From NCBI RefSeq assembly GCF_001659605.2, contig NC_035169.2, forward strand, positions 7,225,610 to 7,289,609: a stretch of 64,000 nucleotides of DNA, written 5' to 3'. Below are positions 15,739 through 25,507 of this stretch, one piece after another. Source of the stretch: Manihot esculenta. Lineage: Eukaryota > Streptophyta > Magnoliopsida > Malpighiales > Euphorbiaceae. The position numbers were made by a program, and so were the translations under genes. The notes under the pieces are model-generated. The model searched no databases and was not told the DNA's origin. It worked only from the letters and a program-made list of their open reading frames with translations. The stretch's first letter is position 1. Each line of letters begins with the position of its first letter.

Positions 15739-16890
15739 TTATTTAAAACCAGGCTCACCTCGGTTGACTAAGGTAAGGCTCTATGCATAGAGGCGCTGCC
15801 TCAGACCACTGAGGCACTAGGCGTGAAGGGAGGCACCACAGGCAACACCCAACTGAAGCAACAATAGGTTTTTTTTTCTAATGCTTTTAAACGGCAAAGG
15901 ATAAACTCGTAATCTCTCTCCATCTCCTTCAAGCAGCAGACAATTGCCAATTTACATCTATATATATATTGACTATGGTACCTCACTTCAAAAAGGCCCT
16001 CACATCCCACCTCCTATCCAAGATATCATAAAAGTCTTGTGTTCCCTAAGAAGCAAGAACTATGTCCAGCTCTGTACTCTCAGAATGAGGGGAGAAAAGA
16101 CTAAGGAAAACTATATCACCAAAGAATGTCAAATTTCCTCATTCACTACCAAACTAACGGCTGAAGTCTAACATTTAGCAGTGAGAAAATCATTGAAACT
16201 CTAAAAGGCAAGGTCATTTTGCAAGGATATAGTAAGTTAAGGTCATATTACAAATACGGATACATATATTAGCTTTCTTCCAGGAACTTGGAGAAATACA
16301 ACACAGCAATAGTTCCCAAAATCACATTCTAAATCTAATCCAGAAAGAAATAAATATTACTTTTTCAAAATTGCTGAACTACATCACTACAATATTATCA
16401 AGGCGAAAGGTGACAGGTCCCCTATCGCCTTAAGCGAGAGGCTTTAAAGTAAGGCACCATACTTATATATATCATATAATATGTGTAATACATTGTATAT
16501 ACAGTGATATACATATATGTATAGATATTATATTAATTCTTTTTTAATTAATTAATTAGTTAGCATAATTATAAAGATATAATTCCTAATTAGTTAAGTT
16601 GAATATGTAAATATGTAATATTTTTCAATATTGGAATATACTTAAATATTGGAAGTCAATTATGTAGATATTATATTATTTTTTTCCTAATTAGTAATAT
16701 ATATATACACATTAGCTCTCCAATCAGCTGCTTCAAAATGAAATATGTATTAGGATTTAGTCTTTAAAAAGAAAAAAGCCATGCATGTTATTTTCAAGTG
16801 GCAACATATCGCCTCGCCTCGCACCTTGAGCCAGACGAAGAAAGGCGCTCGCCTTGCCTAATGCCTTTTGGCACCTTAATAACACTGATC
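15739..16890. mobile_element. Transposon remnants with 'gaggcg/cgcctc' inverted motifs
   Basis: 15739-15870 and about 16395-16885 contain phrases such as AGGCGCTGCCTCAG and GCCTCGCCTCGC facing AAGGCG/GCCTT motifs. This is the pattern of a common class of plant non-autonomous elements with 'aggcgaggcg' ends. The second block begins near AAGGCGAAAGGTGACAGG and ends near TGCCTAATGCC with AT-rich DNA between. Family and exact limits are not determined. The region between the blocks (15870-16395) shows nothing clear. Confidence 0.4.
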
Positions 16891-17342
16891 CACCATATTA
16901 CTTTTTTTTCAATGACCACATGATATGGGGTGCTTTTTGCGACCTAAGAATCATAAACAGTACAGGCTCACTCACCCTACACAATAAACCATACCAACCC
17001 AAAGATGGATGGAAAAAAGAAAATTTAAGTTGAAAATGCTTGAAATAGTTCCAAAACATATTTAGGTCGTAGTGCATATCATGGACTTCAATTCTCTCCC
17101 TGAATAAAAAAGAGGCCATAGTTGGTAGCACCTTTAAACAAGGTTTCCAAAGCTTAGAATGAGCAACAAGACAAAAAGCTACTTGTAAAATCAAGATAAA
17201 ACCTGTCATGCCAAGAATGGCATCGTACTATTTTTAATCACACAAGAGAGAAATCAAGATAAAACCCTGTCATACATACATTGCATGCCAAGAATGACAT
17301 TGCACTACTTTAATCAGAATAATCGAGAGACTCAACTCTTAC

Positions 17343-18365
17343 CTCCAAATGCAGCACTTACACTTGAAACCACTAACAGGGGAGGAAGCTGTCAACAAAA
17401 GTAACAGTTAAGACCAAGTGAAAAACAATCATCAACATTTAATCCCATAAAAAGTAGAAAGCCTTTGTTGCTTAAAAGATTTAAAAATTAAAATTAACAA
17501 GGATAGGAGACATACCCCAACTACAAAAGGCATCCATTTTGGCCCCTTGAGACGATTTTGAAGGAATGGAATCCCTGAAATAGAAGAATGTTTAACAATG
17601 TGCAAATACAAGTCATAAATAGTTCGACAGACAACAAGAACAGTGAATCTCATTAATACCTATATTAAAACCATGAACAGCGCTAAGCATTCCAGCAATA
17701 CCAGACCCAGCCTATTTAATAACAAAAATGAATGCTAACAAATTAGATCAACAGTAAACAGAGAAAAACTGAACATATACACTTCTATCAGAACACCAGT
17801 ATCTTATGTCTGGTATGCAATATACCACAATATAGTTTCAATCTTTTAATAATTACTGAAGCTCTTGGCCCATACGGTCTAAAAGTATACATTCACAACA
17901 TGAACTCAACATAATTTAAAAAATTAACAAAAAAAAAAAAAACCATTATAAGCAACGGCATCAAATTAATAAATGCAGCAAATAGCACACAGTAGTTTCT
18001 TTAGTTATCAAACAAGAATGAGAACACTTGAAATTTAGCTTAAATTCAAGAGCTAAAAATCCCAATGCAAGAAACACAAAGGAAAAGCAAGGAAAACTGA
18101 CCACGGCAGTGGCATCATGTAAAACAGAAGTAATAGCCCATTCTCCCTTTCCCTGGAAAAATAGAAGGAAAAAATCAGAGAATTAAAATCATGATGCGCA
18201 GGGGGAGAGAGAGATGGAAATTAAAGAAGAAAAACATATAGAATTAGGGATTAAGAGAGAGAGGCAGCGAGGGCAGCGAGGGGAACCGAGGCCAGGGTTG
18301 ATGGTAGGATCGTGATGCAGATTCCCGGTCCTTAATTTCTGCTCGTACACCTCCCGGGTCCCCAT
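17343..18365 (-). CDS. Small conserved-looking plant protein, 3' end not found, first donor damaged
   Basis: Five exons read on the minus strand: 18365-18240, 18152-18102, 17711-17660, 17574-17516, 17388-17343. They join in frame to about 111 residues: MGTREVYEQKLRTGNLHHDP (1-20), a CPRC pair, GKGEWAITSVLHDATAV, then a Gly/Ala-rich hydrophobic stretch (AGSGIAGMLSAVHGFNIG), IPFLQNRLKGPKWMPFVVG and LPPLLVVSSVSAAFGG. The splice phases fit and introns 2 to 4 are GT-AG, so this is almost certainly a real gene structure. The hydrophobic segments suggest a small membrane protein; I cannot name the family. Intron 1 starts AT instead of GT, so normal splicing is doubtful. No following exon was recognised before 14.7 kb, where transposon remnants lie. 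It may be a decaying gene or a partly misread one. Confidence 0.6.
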
Positions 18366-19048
18366 CTTCGTATACTGGCTTTCAGTTTCTGCTCTTCTTG
18401 CTCTGTTATAGACTTGTAGCAGTCCAACTCCAACGGCAACTTAGCGACTGAACTAAACGCTTCAAATTTGATGGAACGTCGCCGGCCTGTTGTCGGTACC
18501 GGCAGCAGCCTGAAAATTTAACTTGGCTACAAATATAATATGTAAAAAAATTAACCTAGAGACTTAATTAAAACAAAGTAAAATGTTAATCTGGGGGAAA
18601 TTACTTTTTATCCTTGTAACAGTATAAAAAAATTTATCAGTCATTTCTCCAGTTTAAAAATATAAATTTGTGCATAAATTTTTAAAAAGTTTATTAATTA
18701 TTAATTAATTTTTTATTAATTATAATATTTAAAATATAAAATATTTTTAATATAAAAATATTAATTAATAAATATTTTTATAAAATTAAATAATTAACTA
18801 ATAATTTTATTATATTATATAAATTAAATAATAAAATATTTAATAATTAAAATTAATAGAATGATTAATTAATAAATTTTAAAATTTTAAATATATTTTT
18901 TAAAATAAAATGATTGGATTAAATTATACGAATTAAATAATAATTTTTTTTTTAATTTTATAACACCAAAAATATAAAATTTTAATTCAATCTAAATTTG
19001 TTTCTAAATTATCATTAATAGATCAAATTATCACTTATATATATTTAA
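18366..19048. other. 5' flank of the preceding gene, then AT-rich spacer
   Basis: 18366-18530 is GC-richer and should hold the leader and promoter of the minus-strand gene, though no clear TATA box was found. About 18600-18980 is AT-rich with inverted 'ttaattaat' blocks, like the decayed MITE family near 59 kb. Confidence 0.4.
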
Positions 19049-19323
19049 GAGAAAATTACTTCTTAGTCCCTGAGATTTAACGTAATTAACATTTTTGTCC
19101 CTCTATTTTGGCAACCCAACACTTAAGTCCCTCACTTTCTCTTTCGTCCAAATTCGTAGTCTTTCTGTCCATTTAAACCGTTTGGTCAAAGGTGAGAGGT
19201 GATAATTTTTTCCAAAAATATCATTCTCTCAATGTGAAATTTCTATTTTTTTTTCTCTTTAATGTTTTCTCCAGTTGAAGAAGAAGAAGAAGAAGAAAAA
19301 GTTGCAGAAATGGTAGAAAGAAG

Positions 19324-19354
<31 letters not shown>

Positions 19355-19635
19355 TGCAGAAATAGTAGGAAGAAGAAGAAGAAGAAAAAGTTGCAGAAAG
19401 GGTAAGAAGAAGAAGAAGATGAGGTATTTGAGTTTGGGTTTTGTGATTTTGAAATAACGGGATTTTTAGTGAGGGTTAATTTTGTCAATTCACGTGTCCC
19501 AAACGTCTATTTTGGACGGAAGGACTACGAATTTGGACAGAAAAGAAAGTGAGGGACTTAAGTGTTGGGTCGCCAAAATAGAGGGACAGAAGTATTAATT
19601 ACGTTAAATCTCAGAGACTAAAAAATAATTTTCTC
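19049..19635. mobile_element. MULE-like MITE with internal GAA microsatellite, copy 1
   Basis: Terminal inverted repeats of over 100 bp start GAGAAAATTACTTCTTAGTC and end with the inverse (...GACTAAAAAATAATTTTCTC). The flanks give a 9-bp target duplication with one mismatch, tatatttaa (19040-19048) and aatatttaa (19636-19644). The centre carries (GAA)n tracts split by AAGTTGCAGAAA units (19278-19410). Nine-bp duplications with long inverted repeats are the hallmark of Mutator-like elements. There is no transposase. Minus-strand Ser/Leu/Phe ORFs are artefacts of the microsatellite. Confidence 0.85.
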
Positions 19636-19644
19636 AATATTTAA

Positions 19645-20049
19645 ATATATAAGCTACGCTCTACTTAATTTATTTAACTTTATGCTTATTTATTTAGCTT
19701 AAGAATAAATTTTAACACCTTTAGCTTTATTGTATAATACAAGGGCAATTTTAGTCCTTTTACCTTTTCTATGGGAATAATGATAAGAAAATGTTGAACT
19801 GTTTGCGTTTTAGTGGATATACATAAAACTACAAAAATGAACTTATATGCATATATTAACCATTTAAGCTTATTTATAACATACTATTAAGTTGGACCAT
19901 TACAATTTACAGAAATGTCATATTATCATTTTAGCCCCTACTTTAAATTTATATTTTAATATAACTCAAAAAAAATAATTATAAAAAAATTAAAATTTAT
20001 CAATTTTAATAATTATATCCTAAAATTAATTTTTTAATTTAATTTAATT
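19645..20049. other. AT-rich spacer, no gene seen
   Basis: Nothing recognisable on either strand. Confidence 0.4.
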
Positions 20050-20570
20050 TACTTATAACTTCTGATGATCTAAGATCCAAAAAATATGATTTTTACAATG
20101 GGTTCTGTAAAACTTAGAAAAAGCTTAAACCTAGGGGAGAGAATTTTTCCTTTTATAGGTTTCCTTTTGTCTGCTAGTGACGTGCCAACAGAACGAGTAT
20201 CATTAGGCCACCTATCCCTGTTACGCTGATAAGGACGTACGAGGGAATCAGATCTTTGTCCCATGCGCAACGGCCTCTGATTCTCTCTGTGCGCGGATAG
20301 GCGGGTCTGCAAAACGGATGGATGAATCCTCCTTCGGGTTCCGGACTGGGCCGGAGGATAGGAACAAAGCCGGGCCCAAATGGGATCAGTCCGAGGTGCA
20401 GTGAAGACGAGGCCGGCCTGGTGGAGAAGGCCGGATGAGGCTCGGTTGTGAGGCTGAGCGGACTAAACCCAGTTGGCGTGAGTGGCTTGAGAATCTCTAA
20501 GTAATGGGCTATTCTCTTGGGTCTGACCCTAGACTGGAGTGAGGTGAATTCAAAAGTCATCAACTTCATT
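20050..20570 (-). mobile_element. LTR-like fragment with promoter
   Basis: A GC-rich island on the minus strand. It begins near 20560 (GATGACTTTTGAATTCACC), passes through AGCCCATTACTTAGAG and a Gly/Pro-codon-like GC tract, then reaches a TATA box (TATAAAA, minus strand, 20157-20151) followed by 'ggaaaaattctctccc'. This order of U3-like sequence, TATA box and short leader fits one end of an LTR retrotransposon or a solo LTR. It shares AGCCCATTACTTAGAG and the ACGGCC...ATTCTCTCT...GCGGATAG blocks with 57260-57560. The ORF at 20174-20581 is probably incidental. Confidence 0.5.
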
Positions 20571-21820
20571 TTAGAAATCAATAACTTATTTCTCGATATA
20601 GTTTTTTATATAATATATGTCATAAGTTATTTTATATATGAGTTACTAGCTTTTAGAAATGTAAATAGCACATTATTATATTTACTGATTTTACCGACCT
20701 TTAGAAATATATTTTTCAAAATTATAAGTAAACTGAATTAAAATTAAAAATTAAATTAAATTAAAAAAATTAACTTTAGGTATATTTTTTAAGAAAAAAA
20801 ATATAATATTAATGGTTGAAATTTGTAATTTTGTTAGATTAAAATAATAATTTTAGATACAAAATAGGATAATTGACATGATATTTGTGTTGCATTAATA
20901 ATTCAAATTAATTGTAAGATATAAATAAATTTAATTAATTAGTATAGAGAATATTAATTAATTTTTATAATTTAAATATATATATGCTAAAACGTGAATA
21001 ATTTATATTTTTCTTGCTATTATTCTTTTTTATATGTATACTATATAATATTTAAAATCCATTAATTTAAGTTCCTATGAAACAATTCTTTTAGAGGAGT
21101 AAAATGTTTTCATTAAAATCCATTATTCTCCTCTCCTTTTTTATTTATAATTTAATTTTTATAATATAAAAAATTCATTCATTATTCTCTTAATTTTAAA
21201 AAAATATATTAAAATATTTTTAAAATTTTAAAAAATCTACTGATTAGTTCTTCAATATTTTGAAAAAAAAAATTATTAAATGCAATGAGATGATAAATGT
21301 AATTTTTCCTTTTTTTTCTTTACTCTATATTTAATATTTAAATAAAAAAATTAAAAAAATTCTTGTATCTCTTCTCAATTTCTCAAAATCCAAACAAAGG
21401 GCAAAATCATTAATAAATTCTTGATGCCTCCCTCCCCTTTTCTCAAAGATATTTTAAGGTGGAACAGTAATTCTATATAATGTGTCCTATATGAAATGGC
21501 AACCACTAAAACTTAAACAATTATTTAAAAAAAAATCTAAAATTTAAATAAATAACTCTAAAAATATATCAAGTAATTTTTTTAATAATTGTATTTACCT
21601 ACATATTTATTTTTCAGAGCTTGGCCATGTGTGTTACATGGATGGTACAATTGTAATATAATATTTTTTTTTCTTTTCTCCATAAACTTGACTTATGAGT
21701 TTGGTGAAGAAGCATAAATATGAATTGGAGTCAGAAGTTGAGTGAAGGTAAATCACCACAAAAATTCTACCCTAATTATTAAAACATTTTTAGATATATT
21801 TTTTCAATTCATTTAGTAGG
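20571..21820. other. AT-rich intergenic DNA, no gene seen
   Basis: Long A/T runs only. No open frame or repeat boundary could be defined. Confidence 0.45.
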
Positions 21821-23210
21821 GGTTAAGTGATATAATATAATACGCGTTCAAAATATGTCATGTCTTATCGTCATACGACAGAATTATATCGCAAAATTTT
21901 AATAATATGTGACACTCGATCATATAAATCTCATTTATAAAAAAAAAATTTGGTCATCATAATGGTCAATATTTGAAACAGTAGAAAACTCGCCTTTTTG
22001 TATTTGTTTGAGTCTCTTTGTGACATTTAAGTTACTGTTAAAATATATTATAAAACATATCCCCTTTGCACCTACAATCACGGGATTTTTTATCCGGTAA
22101 CCGTAATCGGTACTAGTTGAATTGACAGAAAAATAACTAACTAGCAGTTCAATATATGAATTTTTACACACTCTTTTTAAATTTAAACAATATAATTAAA
22201 CCGACTTTCATTCATATTTTGTTGATTTGATTGTCGGAGTGATTGCATGTAAGGCCATCCACTTCACTTTTTATTTTTAGTAGAGTAACCGGTCATTTTT
22301 AACTCATTTTCAACCACATCAACAAGTATGGAGGTATATTTGAAATACCTACAACAAAGTAAAAAAAAAAAACAACCTTCATAGGTCTCCTTCCGAACTA
22401 TTAAGATTAGATTATTTATATTGAACTAATTTATTTTCCCCTAAATGGTGTCATGGAAATGAGATTTGCAAATTTCCTTTTTACATCTCAAAATTTACTT
22501 ACTATTTTTCATTAGTGATTTTTCTTACCATATCAAGCTAAGCTAAGCTAAGCAAATAATTGCTTAAGAATTTAACATGAATTTATCCATTAATTTAACA
22601 GATCGTTTATCTATTTAAAAAAAAAAATCATACTGAATATGTTGTGGAGAGTTTTGAACCAATTTTAATAATAATTAAATTTAATATTTATGTATATTAA
22701 TATGACACAATATTCGATCAAAATATATCATATGTTGTCATTATACGGCGGAGTTATATAGTAAAGTTTTAATAAATTGTGAAACTCAATCATGCAAGTC
22801 TCATCCATGAGAAGGGAGGCCCGATCATTATGATAGTCAGTAACGACAAAAGATTCATCCTTTTATAAATGATGAACCTTTTCATAAGGTTTAAGTTACT
22901 CTTAAAAGATATTATATAATAGATCTCCATGAGACCTATAAATATAGAATTTCTTATTTACTAATCGATACTAGTTGAATTTTCAGAAAAATCACTAACT
23001 AACCTTATTTTTTGTACATAGTATAAATGCAAAGCAACTATAAAATTCAAAATAAATATTTTTACACGCTATTTTTTAGCTCAAGCAATCTACTTACTAG
23101 CCATCTCTATAAAATTGTTAACTTGAATGTCGGACTGACTGTCTATAGACGCTAACCACCTCGCTCCCTTTCTTTGTTGGTGACACATCATTTTCGACCA
23201 CATTATATAT
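21821..23210. repeat. Diverged direct repeat of about 500 bp (two copies)
   Basis: 21821-22330 and 22690-23210 run in parallel. Shared landmarks in order: 'aaaatatgtcatg/aaaatatatcatatg', 'gtgacactcgatcatataaatctcat/gtgaaactcaatcatgcaagtctcat', 'gatcatta(t)gatagtca', 'taagttactcttaaaa', 'atcgatactagttgaatt', 'ttttacacgct', 'gtcggactgactg'. These phrases look like LTR sequence, so this may be two diverged LTRs with a short lost interior, or a tandem duplication. No coding sequence lies between them. Confidence 0.6.
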
Positions 23211-23262
23211 ACATTCATATATTTATTAATATCCTTTAATTAATTCTTTACCAATCTCAATA

Positions 23263-24009
23263 GAAAAAATTATTTTTTAGTCCCTGAGGTTTAATGCAAT
23301 TAACACTTCTGTCCCTCTATTTTGGCGACCCAACACTTAAGTCCCTCACTTTCTTTTCCATCCAAATTCGTAGTCATTCCATCCATTTAAACCGTTTGGT
23401 CAAAGAGTCAAAGGTGAGAGGTGATAATTTTTTTCAAAAATACCCTTCTCTCAATATGAAATCCCTAATTTTTTTCTCTTTCATGTTTTCTCCAGTTGCA
23501 GAAAGGGTAGGAAGAAGAAGAAAAAGAAGAAGTTGCAGAAGGGGTAGGAAGAAGAAGAAGTTGCAGAAGGGGTAGGAAGAAGAAGAAGAAGAAGAAGAAG
23601 AAGAAGAAGAAGAAAGAAGAAGAAGAAGAAGCAGAAGTTGCAGAAAGGGTAGGAAGAAGAAGAAGAAAGAAGAAGAAGAAGAAGAAGAAGTTGCAGAAAG
23701 GATAGGAAGAAGAAGAAAAAAGAAGAAGAAGAAGAAGAAGAAGAAGAAAAAGTTGTAGAAAGGGTAGGAAGAAGAAGAAGAAGAAGAAGAAGAAGAGGCA
23801 TTTGGGTTTGAATTTTGTGATTTTGAAATAGCGGGATTTTTAGTGAGGGTTAATTTTGTCAATTCATGTGTTCCAAACGGCTATTTTGGACGGAAGGACT
23901 ACGAATTTGGACAGAAAAGAAAGTGAGGGACTTAAGTGTTGGGTCGCCAAAATAGAGGGACAGAAGTATTAAATACGTTAAACCTCAGGGACTAAAAAAT
24001 AATTTTTTC
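23263..24009. mobile_element. MULE-like MITE with internal GAA microsatellite, copy 2
   Basis: Same family as 19049-19635. The ends are GAAAAAATTATTTTTTAGTC and its inverse. The target duplication is perfect: ATCTCAATA at 23254-23262 and 24010-24018. The centre (about 23505-23800) holds at least seven GAA blocks separated by GTTGCAGAAAGGGTAGGAA-type units, more than copy 1, so the array has expanded. Minus-strand Ser/Phe/Leu ORFs (23434-23862, 23481-23801) are repeat artefacts. Confidence 0.92.
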
Positions 24010-24018
24010 ATCTCAATA

Positions 24019-25371
24019 TAAAATTTATTTTAATATGAGATCAAACTTATATTAAGTTCATATAATGAGAGATAGGACAACTAACCTAAACTCTTTGCCA
24101 CATAAGATTTAATTTAATTTCAGAAGAGATAGTCTAACCTAAACTATTTGCCATGTTAACTTCAATTTATAAATAAGCTAGACAATCTTAATCCACGAAA
24201 GTTATAATAAAAAAAAACACTAAATAGAACATAAATATAAATATAAATTAAAAAGGAACTTATTTATTTATACAGTTTAAAGGATTTATTTAATAAAAAG
24301 AAACTTATTTAATTTACATTATTAAAATTTAAAAGATTTATTTCATCTTTCTAAATATTTTTTATGGGCTTGCTTGAATTTAAAAAAAAAAAAAAGAGCT
24401 TATTTTACTGTTGGATCAAATTATAAGAGCTTAACTGCAAGGCCTGTATAGACTTTTTCACCATTGATTAAAGGCAAAAATTAAAATAATTATTTATGTA
24501 GACAATAAGACTAATAAAGAAAAGAAAATAAATATTTTTTTATGATTTGGTTCAGAATTTGAACCTCATTAATATTGGTTTGATTTATTTATGGTAAATT
24601 ACTACAAAGTCCATGCATGTATTTTATTAAAATTAACTATTTAATCCTTATTATTTTGTTAACGACTTAATTAGACATCCCTCTATTTTTTAAATTAAAC
24701 TCTCTAATTAGTTTATGTAATAAAAATGCCTCTATCAAATACAACTTAGCCATTTAATATTTATTAAAAAGACTAAATAATATAAATAGTTAAAATTACA
24801 GAGGTTAAGACTTCATTTATTTCATAAAAAAAATTTAAAAAAAAAAATTTTGTATATATTTTTTAATGTTTGAGAGTGCTTATGAAAATTAATTAATAGA
24901 AAATATTGTTCTAATTAAAAAAATAAATCATTTTAAGAAAAATGAGTTTCTCTTTTAAATTTCTTCATTTTAAAAATTTTATTAATATATCTATATATAA
25001 ATTTATTAATATATTTTACGTTTTAAATTAAAATTAATCCGTGAAAAATAAGTTACTTTTTTGAAAAATATTTTTCATGAATATTTTTCATATAAAATGT
25101 TATTTATATAAAATATTTTCTAAATACAAATTTTTTTTGTAAATAAACGAAATCCAAAATAAAATATTTAATTAAAATATATAAATTTAACAATATAAAT
25201 ATTTAAAATTAAAATACACTAACTAATATTTACTTTAAAAAAATCCAAATAATTTAATTTTAGAAAATATAGTTATCTTTTTAATAAATAAGTAATAAAA
25301 ATTAAATAATTAATTTTACTAAAATACGGACTCCATAGTATAAAACTTTTAATACAACCCTATATCATCTT
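24019..25371. other. AT-rich intergenic DNA, no gene seen
   Basis: No coding or structural feature could be supported on either strand. Confidence 0.45.
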
Positions 25372-25507
25372 ATCGTATTAAGAATATTTGTATGGTAGAT
25401 CGTATTATCGAATTAAGAATATTCGTATGATAGATCGTGTTATCATATTAAGAATATTCATATCATAAATCGTGTTACCATATTAAGAATATTCGTATGA
25501 TAGATGA
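25372..25507. repeat. 35-bp tandem array, four units
   Basis: Units start at 25372, 25407, 25442 and 25477 with the pattern ATCGTATTAAGAATATTCGT then ATGATAGATCGTGTT. The last unit is slightly short. Each unit contains the palindrome GAATATTC. There are a few substitutions per unit. There are no spacers between units, so it is a minisatellite. Confidence 0.9.

Noticed and set aside
16898..17209. 103-codon ORF on the minus strand
   Set aside because: Falls in the presumed 3' region of the gene at 17.3-18.4 kb, with no motif and no fitting splice phase.
18153..18239. Minor-spliceosome AT-AG intron
   Set aside because: The donor is ATATGT rather than ATATCC, and no TTCCTTAAC-like branch site lies near the acceptor.
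20174..20581. 135-codon ORF on the minus strand
   Set aside because: Lies in the GC-rich LTR-like fragment upstream of its TATA box. The Pro/Ser-rich content follows base composition.
23434..23862. Long Ser/Phe/Leu-rich ORFs on the minus strand (also 19243-19488)
   Set aside because: They are translations of TTC/CTT microsatellite inside MITEs, with no start context, no introns and no family resemblance.
25372..25507. CRISPR-like repeated units
   Set aside because: The units are directly adjacent with no spacers, and the DNA is plant nuclear. It is a minisatellite.
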